Counted from the first letter of the stretch, positions 28,588 to 38,278 are shown. The stretch is 49,742 nt of DNA from Streptomyces altiplanensis (GCA_003719395.1 RHMC01000038.1:1-49742); one strand, 5' to 3'. The notes: generated by a model from the sequence alone, not told the origin. Translations and numbers: made by a program.

Positions 28588-30408
28588 GTGGGAACGGGAT
28601 TGCCTGAAGCACGTGAGGAACCGCCGGGCAGGGGAGCGGTGCTCCTGGCACTGCGTTACTACGGACGGGAGTTGGCCCGGCTCCGGTGGCTGACGGCACC
28701 CGCGATGCTGCTGCCGGCCCTGGGCAACATCGGCATCAGTTACATCGCGCCGCTGATCGTCGCGAAGCTCGTCGGTCACATCGCCGACGACGGCGGTACC
28801 ACCCTCGGTCCGATGCTGCCCTATGTGCTCGGCTTCGCCGGAGTTCTGCTGCTCGCGGAGACGCTGTGGCGCATCGGTCTGCACTTCCTCAACCGCCTTG
28901 ACGCCCGGGGCATCGAGCACCTGTACGTGATCGGCATGGACGAGCTGTTCGCCAAGGACGCCGCGTTCTTCCACGACAACTTCGCCGGCTCGCTGACCAA
29001 GCGGGTCCTGAGTTTCGCCTCCCGCTTCGAGGAGTGCGTCGACACTCTGACCTTCTCGGTCGTGGGCAGCTTCGTGCCGCTGCTGTTCGGTTCGGTCGTG
29101 CTGTGGAGTTACGAACCGCTGCTCGTCGTGGGCCTCCTGACGATGATCGCGCTGACCGCGCTGTGCGTGACGCCCCTCATCCGACGCCGCCAGGCACTCG
29201 TCGACCAGCGCGAGGAGGCGATTGCCCAGGTGTCGGGTCACGTCGCCGACAGCCTGATGAACATGGACACGGTCCGGGCCTTCGGCGCCGAGGAACGCGA
29301 GGCCGCCGAACACCGGTCCCGTGTCGCGGAATCACGGCGGCTCACGTTGCGGTCCTGGGACTACGGCAACCTGCGCATCGACACGCTGGTCGCTCCGATG
29401 TCCGTGCTGACCAACGTCATGGGCCTGCTGCTCGCGGTCACGCTCGGCGGGGGTGAGCACGGCGTGGAGGCGGTCGTGGTCGCCTTCACGTACTACACCA
29501 ACGCGACGCGGATCATGTTCGAGTTCAACCAGATCTACCGCCGCCTGGAAAGCTCGATGACAGAGGCCGGGCAGTTCACCGAACTGCTGCTGACACAGCC
29601 GACCGTGCTCGACCCGGCGTCGCCGGAGCCGCTGTTGACCAAGGCCGCCGATGTCCGCTTCGAGCAGGTGACCTTCGCCCACGCGGGTGCGAAGCCGCTC
29701 TTCGAGCGCCTCGACCTCGAGGTGAGCAGTGGCGCGAAGATCGGTCTCGTCGGCCGGTCCGGTGGTGGCAAGACCACGCTCAGCCGGCTGCTGCTGCGTA
29801 TGACGGACATCGACGCCGGCCGGATCCTGATCGGCGGGCAGGACATCAGCACGCTGCGCCAGGCCGATCTGCGCAGCCTGATCGCCTACGTGCCGCAGGA
29901 CCCGGCGATGTTCCACCGCACGCTGCGGGACAACATCGCGTTCGCCCGGCCGGACGCCACCGACGCCGAGATCCGCCGCGCGGCCGATGCGGCTCACGTC
30001 ACGGAGTTCGCCGACGCGCTGGCGGACGGCTTCGACACCATGGTGGGCGAGCGGGGCGTCAAGCTGTCCGGCGGACAGCGGCAGCGGGTCGCCCTCGCCA
30101 GGGCGATTCTGCGCGACGCGCCGATCCTGCTGCTCGACGAGGCGACCAGCGCCCTGGACTCCGAGAGCGAAGTCCTCGTCCAGAAGGCGTTGTGGCACCT
30201 CATGGAGGGGCGGACGGCACTGGTGGTGGCGCACCGGCTCAGCACGGTCGCCACCATGGACCGACTCGTCGTCCTGGACCGCGGGCGGATCGTCGAGGAG
30301 GGCACGCACCAGCAGCTGCTCGCAGCGAACGGCGCCTACGCGAAGCTGTGGCAGCACCAGTCGGGCGGCTTCCTGGACGACGCCCCCGCGCAGGCCGGCC
30401 CGGCCTGA
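28588..30408 (+). CDS. ABC exporter, fused permease and ATPase
   Basis: About 606 aa from GTG 28588 (TTG 28600 is possible); weak RBS. The N-terminal type-1 exporter membrane domain has six helices (LLPALGNIGISYIAPLIVAKL, LGFAGVLLLAETLW, FSVVGSFVPLLFGSVVLW, LLVVGLLTMIALTALCV and later ones) and the coupling motif AQVSGHVADSLMNMDTVRAF. ATPase domain: Walker A GRSGGGKTT, Q-loop YVPQDPAMF, signature LSGGQRQRVALARA, Walker B ILLLDEA with catalytic Glu, and H-loop VVAHRLS. It would act as a homodimer or pair with another half-transporter, moving a lipid or drug outward. All motifs are intact. The gene stands alone; the substrate is unknown. Confidence 0.9.
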   Translation: MGTGLPEAREEPPGRGAVLLALRYYGRELARLRWLTAPAMLLPALGNIGISYIAPLIVAKLVGHIADDGGTTLGPMLPYVLGFAGVLLLAETLWRIGLHFLNRLDARGIEHLYVIGMDELFAKDAAFFHDNFAGSLTKRVLSFASRFEECVDTLTFSVVGSFVPLLFGSVVLWSYEPLLVVGLLTMIALTALCVTPLIRRRQALVDQREEAIAQVSGHVADSLMNMDTVRAFGAEEREAAEHRSRVAESRRLTLRSWDYGNLRIDTLVAPMSVLTNVMGLLLAVTLGGGEHGVEAVVVAFTYYTNATRIMFEFNQIYRRLESSMTEAGQFTELLLTQPTVLDPASPEPLLTKAADVRFEQVTFAHAGAKPLFERLDLEVSSGAKIGLVGRSGGGKTTLSRLLLRMTDIDAGRILIGGQDISTLRQADLRSLIAYVPQDPAMFHRTLRDNIAFARPDATDAEIRRAADAAHVTEFADALADGFDTMVGERGVKLSGGQRQRVALARAILRDAPILLLDEATSALDSESEVLVQKALWHLMEGRTALVVAHRLSTVATMDRLVVLDRGRIVEEGTHQQLLAANGAYAKLWQHQSGGFLDDAPAQAGPA

Positions 30409-31417
30409 ACCGCGTGGTCGAGGGCAGCGAGCCAGGGCGCAGACGCATAACCTCGGGCGTCGGCACACGAGCGACGTCCGGGGCGCCCGTCTCCTGCCAC
30501 CGGCGGGCCCGGCGCGGCTGTCGCCGCGGGGGCGCGTGGTCGGTGGGCTTCGGCAGGCTCGGCGCCGTAAGCGGTGGGCGAAGGCAGGCGCGGACCCGGG
30601 GGACGGCCGCGACGGTGCCCGTCCACCCCGCCCGACGGACAAGGGAGACGTGGTCCCTCACCGGAGGCCGCGGCCCGCCCCCGGCACGGTCGTCGAGCCC
30701 GGGCCGGGACGGGCGTCAGCCCGGGCGGAGCCACCGACGCGCGCCAGGCGGTCGCGAGTCCTTCCAGCCATGCAGGGGGCAGTTCCGCGTGCTCCCATTC
30801 CGCCCGGAACGCTGATGGTGCGGCGGCGAGGCGTTCGAGTACGGCGATGCTCGTGGGGGAGTGGAGGAGGGAGTAGCGGCCGTGGACGGCGATGCGGCTG
30901 CGGGGCCCGTACTGCGCGTACAACTGAGCCAGCCGCTCCCGGTGGGACTCGGTGAACTGCTCCAGCCGTCCGGCGTACCCGACCCGTTCCACGATGCTCA
31001 TCGTGCCGAGTACCGCGGTGAGTACCTCGCCCGACACCTCGGGATCGAGGTCCGAGGCGTCACTGAACGCGAGGTAGAGCGGCGTCACGGCGACCTTCGC
31101 ACGCTCTACGTCCACCCTCCCCACGGGGTGACGGCCTCGCACGGCGTCCCGTGGGGAGCCGGACATCGCCGGGCCGATGGCACGCTCAAGGGCCCGCTCG
31201 CGATGCGGGCGAGTTCGTCACCGACGGCCCGGGCGCCGTCGTGCCAGCCGATGCCGTACGACTCCCCCTTCTCGTCCGGGGCGCCCTTTTCCTTCTCTGC
31301 CTCGCTGTGCGCGTCTGCGATCGCGCCGGCCTCGACGAGCGCGATCAGCTCTTCGGCTTCGCTTTGGAGCATTCCCGTGCGGCCCAGGAGTTCGAAGAGG
31401 GTCTTCTTCGCGTTCAT
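30336..31417 (-). CDS. Hypothetical protein, one probable frameshift
   Basis: Two frames join into one natural-looking protein. From ATG 31417: MNAKKTLFELLGRTGMLQS, AEELIALVEAGAIADAHSE, GWHDGARAVGDELARIA. After loss of a base near 31200 the reading continues ERALERAI, VAVTPLYLAFSDASDLDPE, TAVLGTMSIVERVGYAG, RLEQFTESHRERLAQLYAQ and SIAVLERLAAAPSAF. The helix LARIARERALERAI across the joint supports one gene. The true C-terminus is unclear: the frame stays open to 30336, into the convergent ABC exporter gene, and loses protein character after about 30720. GTG 31537 would add 40 residues. It is mostly helical, soluble, and of no family I recognise. Confidence 0.45.
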
Positions 31418-31537
31418 GACGCTGGTGGAGTCCAGCGGGTGCCGGCCCGTTTCGGCGGTGTTGATCGTGTCCTCCTCGTCGACCTTGGTCCGGTGCTTCC
31501 GCGGGTGTTTCAGCAGGACGTGGCTCTTCTGTCGCAC

Positions 31538-32084
31538 TCTCCGTGCCTCGGCTGCGAGGTTTCCGGCCGGCAGCGGCCGCCGCCCACCTTCTCAAGTTTC
31601 CACGACACGGCCGGTCGTTGCCGCGCCCAGGGCCGTTTCGGATCGTCCTGCGCCCGTACGAGCCGGGCGAAAGAGAGCGTGGACGGGCGTCCCGGGGAAG
31701 GTACGGGCCTCCAGACGCCGGACCGGCCGGCCCCATGCGTCCCGATCGGCCGGCGACCCCGCTCCTGCCGTACGGCGGGGCCGGCGTACACCTCCATGCC
31801 CCGCTCGGCCGGGGCGGGGGCAGCCCCGTTCCGGAGGCCCGCAGCTCCCGCGCCGGCCGGCTGCAGCCCTGTGCGCGAGCCGCTCTGCCCGGGGCCGGAG
31901 AACCGTGGCGTCAGCTTGAGGCTGCCGGTCCGGCGGGCGGGCAGGCACAATGCGCGGGCGTGCCGGCTTCCGTCGAGACCAGCAGCAGACGGAAGCCGCA
32001 AACGCCGCCACGGACCTGGCCACGCTGCGCGTGCACGACGGGGTTTGCGCCGGATTCTCCCCTGGCGGGGCGCCCTTCCGTACG
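31538..32084. other. Gene-free stretch upstream of the cobalamin riboswitch
   Basis: About 550 bp. Long open frames on both strands overlap each other and the riboswitch and have no RBS or domain. It should contain the promoter of the vitamin B12 importer operon. Confidence 0.4.
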
Positions 32085-32195
32085 CGCTAAGCTGCAAGCG
32101 CCCCGCGGGGGAAGTCCGGTCGAAGTCCGGCGCTGACCCGCAACGGTAGGCGGAGCCCAACACGTGGCCCCGTAAGCCCGATTACCCGCGGTGGT
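32085..32195 (+). promoter_or_regulatory. Cobalamin (adenosylcobalamin) riboswitch
   Basis: The conserved core reads in order: GGGGGAAGTCCGGTCGAAG, TCCGGCGCTGACCCGCAACGG, AGGCGGAGCCC and the B12-box-like CGTAAGCCCGATTACCCGC. These match the GGGAA-CCGGT-AAxTCCGG-CxGxCCCGCAACxGT-AGxCxGxxxACC signature of the cobalamin class. It lies about 120 nt before the start of a FecCD-type importer permease, so cobalamin binding should lower expression of the importer, by hiding the RBS or ending transcription. The exact ends are estimates. Confidence 0.85.
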
Positions 32196-32311
32196 GATGG
32201 CTCCTGTCAATTCGCCGTGGACTGCGAGAGGGCGCTGCGCAGGGCGCCAGGCGTCCCGGGCCGCTCCTTTGCTCACGCAGGTGCACGGCCCGAGGCGAAA
32301 GCGAACCGCCC

Positions 32312-33422
32312 GTGGCCACACCTCTCGAACTCAAACCCGCCCTGCCACCGCACCTGCCCCGCGCCGGCGCCGGCCCCGCGCCGCCCCAACGCGTGTCACT
32401 GCCGCTCCTCCTCACCGCCCTGCGCGCCGCGCTTGTGGCTCTCCATCCTCTGCGGGGCGGGGATCGGGGCCTCGGGGCTCTCCTGGGGGGAGGTGCTGCG
32501 CTATCTGGGGGCCGGGCTGACAGGCGGACCCATATCCCCCGACCAAGTCCCGGCGTACACCATCGTGTGGGAACTGCGCTTTCCACGAGCCGTACTGGCC
32601 GCGGTCGTCGGGGCCGGCCTGTCGGCCATCGGCGTCGCCGTGCAGGCCATGGTCCGCAACGCTCTCGCCGACCCGTTCGTCCTCGGTATCTCCTCGGGCG
32701 CGGCCGTCGGCGCCAACGCCGTGCTCCTGTTCGGAGCCTTCGGCGCGCTCGGTCTCTGGGCCCTGTCCACGGCGGCCTTCCTCTCCGCGCTCCTCGCCAT
32801 GACGCTGGTGTACGCCATCGCCCGCACCGCTGACGGTCTGACCCCGCTGCGGCTCGTCCTGACGGGCACCGCGATGTACTACGGCTTCTCGGCCGTCACG
32901 ACGTTCATGGTGTTCGCGGCCGAGCGTGGTGAGGCGGCCCGCTCCGCGATGATGTGGCTGCTCGGCAGCCTCGGCGGAGCCAGCTGGGCCTCCGTACCGA
33001 TCGCCGCCGGAACCGTACTCGCCGGCCTCGCCCACCTCACTGTGTCAGCGCGCCGCCTGAACGCCCTGGCGATGGGCGACGAGACCGCGGCCGCCCTGGG
33101 GGTGGACGCGGGGAAGCTGCGCAAGGAACTGTTCCTGGTCTGCGCGGCCGTCACCGGGGCGGTGGTGGCGGTGAGCGGTGCGATCGGCTTCGTCGGACTG
33201 ATGGTCCCGCACGCCGCACGGATGCTGGTCGGCGCGGACCACCGCCGGCTGCTGGCCGTCGCGCCACTCGCGGGCGCCGTCCTGCTGATCTGGGTGGACA
33301 TCCTGTCGCGCGTGGTGCTCGCACCCGTCGAGCTGCCGGTGGGCGTACTGACCGCGGTCATCGGTGTGCCGTGCTTCGTCCTGCTGATGCGCCGCCGCTC
33401 CTACACCTTCGGAGGCGCGTGA
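32312..33422 (+). CDS. BtuC/FecCD-type ABC importer permease (probable cobalamin uptake), one frameshift
   Basis: Nominally 369 aa from GTG 32312. The cytosolic N-terminus (VATPLELKPALPPHLPRAG) and the start of helix 1 are in one frame. After one extra base near 32435 the rest follows: VWELRFPRAVLAAVVGAGL, GVAVQAMVRNALADPFVLG, GISSGAAVGANAVL, LVLTGTAMYYGF, WLLGSLGGASW, LNALAMGDETAAALGVD (the ATPase-coupling loop), GFVGLMVPHAARMLVG and DILSRVVLAPVELPVGVLTA. These are the hallmark FecCD motifs of a permease with about ten helices. The 1111-nt span fits a single inserted base. The riboswitch upstream identifies cobalamin, or a corrinoid, as the likely substrate rather than iron-siderophore. Its stop overlaps the ATPase start (TGATG). 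Confidence 0.85.
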
Positions 33423-34205
33423 TGCGGATCGACATCGATGAACTGACGGTCGAGATTTCCGGTGCGCGGCTGGTGCGGGAGGCCACGCTGCGAGCGGCCG
33501 CCGGGCAGGTCGTCGGGCTTGTCGGGCCCAACGGCAGCGGGAAGTCCACCCTGCTGCGCTGCGTCTACCGGGCCCTGCGTCCCTCGGCCGGTACAGTCCG
33601 GCTCGACGGTGCGGACCTCCCACGCCCTGAGCGCGCGCGAAGGCGCCCGTCGGCTGGCCGCCCTGCCCCAGGAGGTGGTCACCGAGTTCGACTTCACGGT
33701 CGCCGAAGTCGTGGCGATGGGGCGGCTGCCGCACCAGCGGTCGTGGCCCGGACCACCGACGAGGACCGGCAGACGTGCGAGGCCGCCCTGGCGCAGGTCG
33801 GCGCCGGTCACCTCGCCGGCCGTGGCTTCCTCGCTCTCCGGCGGCGAGAAGCAGCGGGTCCTGATCGCCCGCGCGCTCGCTCAACAGCCTCGGGTACTGG
33901 TGCTCGACGAGCCCACCAACCACCTGGACATCGCCCAGCAGCTGGACGTGCTGGCTCTGGTGCGCGGCAGCGGGCTGACCGTGCTCACCGCACTGCACGA
34001 TCTCAACCTCGCCGCACTCCACTGCGATCTGCTCCATGTCATCGACAGCGGCCGGATCGTCGCCTCCGGCTCTCCGCACGACGTGCTCACCCCCGAGCTG
34101 CTGGCCGAGGTCTTCGGCGTACGGGCGCACCGCGTACCGCATCCGGAGTCCGGCGCCGTACAACTGCTCTTCGACCGTCTCCCGCCCACTCACCCCGCTT
34201 CTTGA
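33422..34205 (+). CDS. BtuD-type ABC importer ATPase (probable cobalamin uptake), three indels
   Basis: Nominally 260 aa from ATG 33422. First frame: [19 protein letters not shown], Walker [24 protein letters not shown]. An extra C near 33618 moves to the frame with [20 protein letters not shown] (Q-loop). A lost base near 33745 gives [19 protein letters not shown], and an extra base near 33832 restores [19 protein letters not shown] (signature), [16 protein letters not shown] (Walker B) and [13 protein letters not shown] (H-loop). The net shift of +1 matches the 784-nt span. With the permease and the lipoprotein it forms a BtuCDF-like importer. Confidence 0.83.
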
Positions 34206-34220
34206 GGAGCCACTGTCCCC

Positions 34221-35243
34221 ATGCCGAACCCCGTACGCCCCGCCGCACTCGTATTCGCCGCCGCCCTGTTCCTCACCGGCTGCGGCGCGCAGGTCACCTC
34301 TCAGGACGCAGAGAACAGCGGTGCCGAGGCAGGCGGCGGCCACTATCCGGTGACCGTCGAGAACTGCGGTCAGAAGAAGAGTTACGACAAGGCCCCGGAG
34401 CGTGTGGTCACCAATGACGTCGGTATCACCGAGATCATGTTCGCGCTCGGGCTCGAGGGCCACATGGCGGGCTATGTGATGCCCGACGACAAGGGCGATC
34501 TCACGTCCGTTCCCTGGAAGGACGGTTACGAGAAGACGAAGTGGCTCTCGAAGAAGACGATCAACAAGGAGCTGGTCCTCGACGCCCGCGCCGATCTGGT
34601 CTTCGCGGGCTGGAACTACGGCTTCAACGAGGGGGAGGGCTTCAGCCCCGCCGAGCTGGAGAAGGTGGGCGTCGACTCGTACCTGCTGAGCGAGTCGTGC
34701 CGCAACGGGCGAGGGAAGGCGCGCGGCGTGATGGCGCCGCTCGAAGCCCTCTACACCGATCTGCGGAACCTGGGGAAGATCTTCGACATCGAGGACCGTG
34801 CCGAGGCCCTCATCACGGACTTCGAGAAGCAGGTGGCCGCAGCGCAGGCGAAGGCGCTGAAGGGCAGCGACCGCCCGCGCGTCTTCCTCTACGACGACGG
34901 GCGGGACAAGCCGCTGACCTCGGGTCTGTACGCCGGGCCGCACGACATCATCACCAGGGCGGGCGGTGATCACGTCATGAAGGACCTCAAGGACAGCTGG
35001 GCGACGGTGGGCTGGGAGACCGTGGTCGAGCGTGACCCCGAAGTGATCGTGATCAACGATTACGGAGACACCACCGCGGACCAGAAGCGGAAGTTCCTGA
35101 AGTCCTACCCGCCGCTCGCCGGCGTCTCGGCCGTCAAGAACGACCGGATCGTCGTCCTCGACTACGCGGAGCTGGTGGAAAGCCCGCGCAATCCGGCGGC
35201 CATCGCCTCGCTTGCCGAGGCCCTGAGGAACCTTGCTTCGTGA
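34221..35243 (+). CDS. BtuF-like substrate-binding lipoprotein
   Basis: 340 aa from ATG 34221, GAGGAG upstream. Lipoprotein signal peptide with lipobox LTGC (Cys21). The mature part is a class III (FepB/BtuF) binding protein: KAPERVVTNDVGITEIMFAL, HMAGYVMPDD, DLVFAGWNYGFNEGEGFSP, VDSYLLSESCRN, PRVFLYDDGRDKPLTSG, VVERDPEVIVINDYG and NDRIVVLDYAELVESPRNP. The two lobes are joined by a rigid helix (LYTDLRNLGKIFDIEDRAEAL), as in this class. The Trp/Tyr-rich GWNYGFNEGEGF loop may line the ligand cleft. It is the last gene of the riboswitch-controlled operon; proteins of this sequence type are sometimes labelled F420-0 or iron transport components, but the riboswitch argues for corrinoids. Confidence 0.85.
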   Translation: MPNPVRPAALVFAAALFLTGCGAQVTSQDAENSGAEAGGGHYPVTVENCGQKKSYDKAPERVVTNDVGITEIMFALGLEGHMAGYVMPDDKGDLTSVPWKDGYEKTKWLSKKTINKELVLDARADLVFAGWNYGFNEGEGFSPAELEKVGVDSYLLSESCRNGRGKARGVMAPLEALYTDLRNLGKIFDIEDRAEALITDFEKQVAAAQAKALKGSDRPRVFLYDDGRDKPLTSGLYAGPHDIITRAGGDHVMKDLKDSWATVGWETVVERDPEVIVINDYGDTTADQKRKFLKSYPPLAGVSAVKNDRIVVLDYAELVESPRNPAAIASLAEALRNLAS

Positions 35244-35602
35244 CCCGAGTGGTTTCGGCCGCCGGCCCCGTCCCTCCGCCGAGGTCCCTTCGTCGAGGAC
35301 AGGGAGTCGTTGACGGCGCCGGCGCGACCGGTCCACGGCTTCCTCGTCGGCGAAGGCGACGGTCGGGGTCCGGCGGATCCGGCTTCGCCCGTGCACTCGG
35401 CCGGGATCGCGTAGTCCGTGACCCAGCCGGCCTCCTCGGCCCTGGCCAGGTCCTTCAGCACGTCGGCCACGACCTTGTCGCAGTCCGGGGGCGGTCCCGA
35501 CGGCGGGGCGGCCATGCCCGGGGACATCACCCACATCACCGCCATCACACCGAGACAGAACACGGTTATGGCCGCGGCCCACAGACCGGCGGTGCGATAC
35601 AA
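35162..35602 (-). CDS. Small membrane-anchored hypothetical protein
   Basis: 146 aa from ATG 35602. The N-terminal membrane helix (AGLWAAAITVFCLGVMAVMWVM) is followed by a Pro-rich linker, then CDKVVADVLKDLARAEEAGWV and AIPAECTGEAGSAG (two cysteines that could pair outside), then a Pro/Ser/Arg-rich tail. The last 27 residues overlap the 3' end of the lipoprotein gene on the other strand, so the true C-terminus may be earlier or the frame may be shifted. No family recognised. Confidence 0.5.
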   Translation of the reverse strand: MYRTAGLWAAAITVFCLGVMAVMWVMSPGMAAPPSGPPPDCDKVVADVLKDLARAEEAGWVTDYAIPAECTGEAGSAGPRPSPSPTRKPWTGRAGAVNDSLSSTKGPRRRDGAGGRNHSGHEARFLRASASEAMAAGLRGLSTSSA

Positions 35603-35625
35603 CCTCTTCCCCTTACGGTGGGCGA

Positions 35626-36270
35626 ATGTCTGAACGAAATGATGAGGCCGAGCGGGTCACCGCCGCATGGCGGCAACTGACCGGCCGGCTGCGGGTGCAC
35701 GCCCCCATTTCGTACGCCTCCCTGCTGCCGCCTGCCGCGGAAGAAGATATCCGCGCCGCCGAGGCCCAGTCGATGCGGTACCTCGGATACGGCCTGCCGG
35801 CGGAACTGACGGCTCTGTGGCGGCTGTGCGGCGGCGTGGAGCACCAGTACATCGAGGAGAACGAGGACGAGGGCGAGGTCGGCTCCGGGGGGTTCCTGCC
35901 GGACGGGGTGCTGCTCACCCCGGCCGAGGCGGTACGCCCGCGGCTTCCCGAAAGCGACCGGCGCGACTACTGGGAGGGGGCCCAGGTGGTGCCGTGGCTC
36001 ACGCGGGACGAGGCCGGGCCCGAGTACGGCCAGTACGTGTCCGCGGCCGGTGTCGGCCACTGGTCGACGATGACCGGGCCGGAGGTGTCCGAGCCGCGCT
36101 ACCCGTCGACAGCCGCCTACCTGGAGGCCGTCCACCGCACCCTGACCGCGGGACCGGCCGACCTGATGGGTTCCGATGTTCCCGGCATCGTGTGGGGCTG
36201 CCTGGTGTGGGAGGACCCGGAGTGTCCGGGCCTGGACGACGCCCTCGAGCACTGGACGCCCCTCCACTGA
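35626..36270 (+). CDS. SMI1/KNR4 (SUKH) family protein
   Basis: 214 aa from ATG 35626. SUKH features: an N-terminal helix VTAAWRQLTGRLRVHAP, LPPAAEEDIRAAEAQ, GYGLPAELTALWRLCGGVE, GGFLPDGVLLTPAEA and VVPWLTRDEAGPEYGQYV. SUKH proteins act as immunity proteins against polymorphic toxins, or as regulators; no toxin gene is adjacent, so this may be an orphan immunity protein. It is soluble and intact. It is divergent from the small membrane protein, with start codons only 23 bp apart. Confidence 0.75.
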   Translation: MSERNDEAERVTAAWRQLTGRLRVHAPISYASLLPPAAEEDIRAAEAQSMRYLGYGLPAELTALWRLCGGVEHQYIEENEDEGEVGSGGFLPDGVLLTPAEAVRPRLPESDRRDYWEGAQVVPWLTRDEAGPEYGQYVSAAGVGHWSTMTGPEVSEPRYPSTAAYLEAVHRTLTAGPADLMGSDVPGIVWGCLVWEDPECPGLDDALEHWTPLH

Positions 36271-36387
36271 GCGTTCAGGGCGCGATCCACCGAATCCTCG
36301 TGACGCCGTGGGCGGCGCACCGGACACGCACCCGGTGCAGGCGAGACGGGTGAACCCGTCCACGGCGGAGCGGGGAGTCGGCGTGGG

Positions 36388-37505
36388 TCATCGAACGCCG
36401 CTCTCCTCGACGGCGTCAGTGGTCTCTTCCGGCCGGGGGAAGGTTCCCGCAGGCGCGGGGCCGACGCCGGGATCCTTGAGGAACTGTCGTTGACCGTCCA
36501 GGAATCCGTCCGCGAAGAGCGAGCGGGGCGCGAGGAGCGCGGTGAGTGTGAGCTTGAGGTCCGACCGCTCGACGGACTCCTTGAGCAATGAATGGGCCGC
36601 GTCCGGGTAACGCTTGACGGTCAATGCGCCACCCGCGTCCAGAACCTCGCGGTAGACGCGCTCCGTGTCGGCGGTGTCCACGTTGCGGTCATGGCCTGCG
36701 AGGGTCAGCAGCACCGGTACGCCGCGCAGGGCGCGGAGGTCTCGCGTGGCGTCCGCGGTGTGGTTCTTGGAGATGAAGCCCCAGCGATCGGCCGTCATGC
36801 CGTCCGCGTCACCGCCCATCGCCCTGACGTACTCCTCGAAGGGCGCGTGGCGTTCCAGCAGCCGGCGGACGGTGTCGCTTCTGGCGATCTCGGCGTTGGT
36901 GCGGGCTGCCGACGCGCCGTCGGCGCGCAGCTCGGCGAGCAGGTGGTAGCGGCCCTGCTGGAGCCAGTTGACCGCGGGCGAGACGGCGATGACGAAACTC
37001 ACGGGCGTCTTGGCGGCGACCTTGGGCAGGACCCAGCCCGCCTGGCTGGCACCCCAGAGCCCGATCCGGTCGCCGTCGATGTCCGGGCGGGCGCGCGCCC
37101 AGGCGACGGCGGCGGCCACCTCGTCGGCCCGGTCGTCCATGGACTGGTCGCGCCAGTCGCCGGTGCGCCCGCGACGCCGGGCTTGTCCCAGGACAGTGAG
37201 GCGTACCCGGCCTTGGCGTTCGCCTCCCACATGGGCTTGTAACCGTCGTCGTGGGTGGCGTCGACGGGGCCGTCGCCGTGGACGTACACGACCAGACCGT
37301 GATGCCTGCGGCCGTCCCTGGGGGTGGTCAGTACGGCTTTGAGGGTGTGCCCGCCGTGGCGGATCGAGACCCGCCGCTCGTCCATGGCGTAGGAGTTCTG
37401 CCACAGCACCACACCGGCGAGACCGGCGGTCACGACCAGAACCGTGACGAGTGACCACGCGGCGATGCGGAGCCCGCGCCGTCGGGACTGGATCTTCGGA
37501 CACAT
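36388..37505 (-). CDS. Membrane-anchored alpha/beta hydrolase, one frameshift
   Basis: Nominally 372 aa from ATG 37505. N-terminal membrane helix AAWSLVTVLVVTAGLAGVVLW and then a hydrolase of the dienelactone hydrolase/prolyl oligopeptidase-like group: RHGGHTLKAVLTTPRDG, HHGLVVYVHGDGPVD (oxyanion loop), ASLSWDKPGVAG. After a lost base near 37165: RADEVAAAVAWARARPDID, then the nucleophile elbow GLWGASQAGWV (Ser), LLTLAGHDRNVD (Asp) and YPDAAHSLL (His). The complete triad suggests an active esterase or peptidase outside the cell. Single gene, divergent from the GNAT gene; a TetR-like palindrome lies between them. Confidence 0.8.
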
Positions 37506-37559
37506 GAGATCTGACCGCCTCTGTTCGGGTTTACGCAGCACTGAAGCTATCACTGTTAG

Positions 37560-37569
37560 AACGGTCGTT
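37560..37569 (+). promoter_or_regulatory. AACGGTCGTT palindrome between divergent hydrolase and GNAT genes
   Basis: AACG-GT-CGTT is a perfect 4-2-4 palindrome of the kind TetR-family proteins often bind. It sits inside wider arms CTATCA (37547-37552) and TGATAG (37577-37582) in the 126-bp AT-richer gap between divergent starts at 37505 and 37632. It could control both genes. Confidence 0.4.
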
Positions 37570-37631
37570 GTATGGATGATAGTTTTGAGTCGAGATTGCA
37601 GCGCGGGTTGCAGCGAGAAAGGGGGCACGGC

Positions 37632-38278
37632 ATGGGACTGGACGCGACGGGCGCCGGCACTGGAGCGGTGAGAGTCCGGCGGGGCGTTCCGGCCGGAGCC
37701 GAGCGGCGGGCGGCCGAGCTGTACTGGGACGCTTTCGGCCGCAAACTCGGCCCTGCCCTGAACCCGCCGGACAAGGCGGTGTCCTTCCTCGCCGACCACC
37801 TGAACGCCGATCGGGCGGTGTGCGCGCTCCTCGACGGGCACAGCTCGTCGGCCTCGCCGGCTACCAGCTCGGCGGCCGGGCCCTCACCGGGGGACCGGCC
37901 TCCGCCGTGCTGCGTGCGTACGGACACCTGCGAGGACTGCACCGGCTTCTGCTCCTCGCCCTGTTCGAACGCCGCCCGGCCCCCGGACAGCTCGTCATGG
38001 ACGGCATCGCCGTGGACCCGGGCATGCGCGGCCGCGGTGTCGGGAGCCTGCTCATCGAGGAGGTGGCCGTCGTCGCGGCGGAAGAGGGCTGCCGGGAGAT
38101 CAGACTGGATGTGATCGACACCAACCCGCGCGCCAGGGCCCTGTACGGGCGACGCGGCTTCACGGCCGTGCGGACCGAGCACACGCCCTGCCTGCGCGGG
38201 CTGCTGGGATTCGGCGCGGTGACCACCATGCGCCGTCCTGTCGCGGCGAATGGACCGAGAGGACTGTGCACACCATGA
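37632..38278 (+). CDS. GNAT family N-acetyltransferase, one frameshift
   Basis: Nominally 215 aa from ATG 37632 behind AAGGGGG. First frame: VRRGVPAGAERRAAELYWD, AFGRKLGPALNPPDKAVSF. After a base lost near 37831 the frame has QLVGLAGYQLGGRAL, LVMDGIAVDPGMRGRGVGS (the acetyl-CoA-binding motif A, RGRGVGS), LLIEEVAVVAAEEGC and IDTNPRARALYGRRGFTAV (motif B). The 647-nt span is one short of a multiple of three. The acceptor substrate is unknown. Its TGA overlaps the ATG of the PaaX-type gene (ATGA), so the two are cotranslated. Confidence 0.82.

Noticed and set aside
31510..32163. 217-residue minus-strand frame over the riboswitch region
   Set aside because: It overlaps the conserved riboswitch core and has an Arg/Pro/Gly-biased, non-protein composition.
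33045..35582. 845-residue minus-strand frame opposite the B12 importer genes
   Set aside because: It covers three genes with strong family motifs on the plus strand and has no domain of its own.
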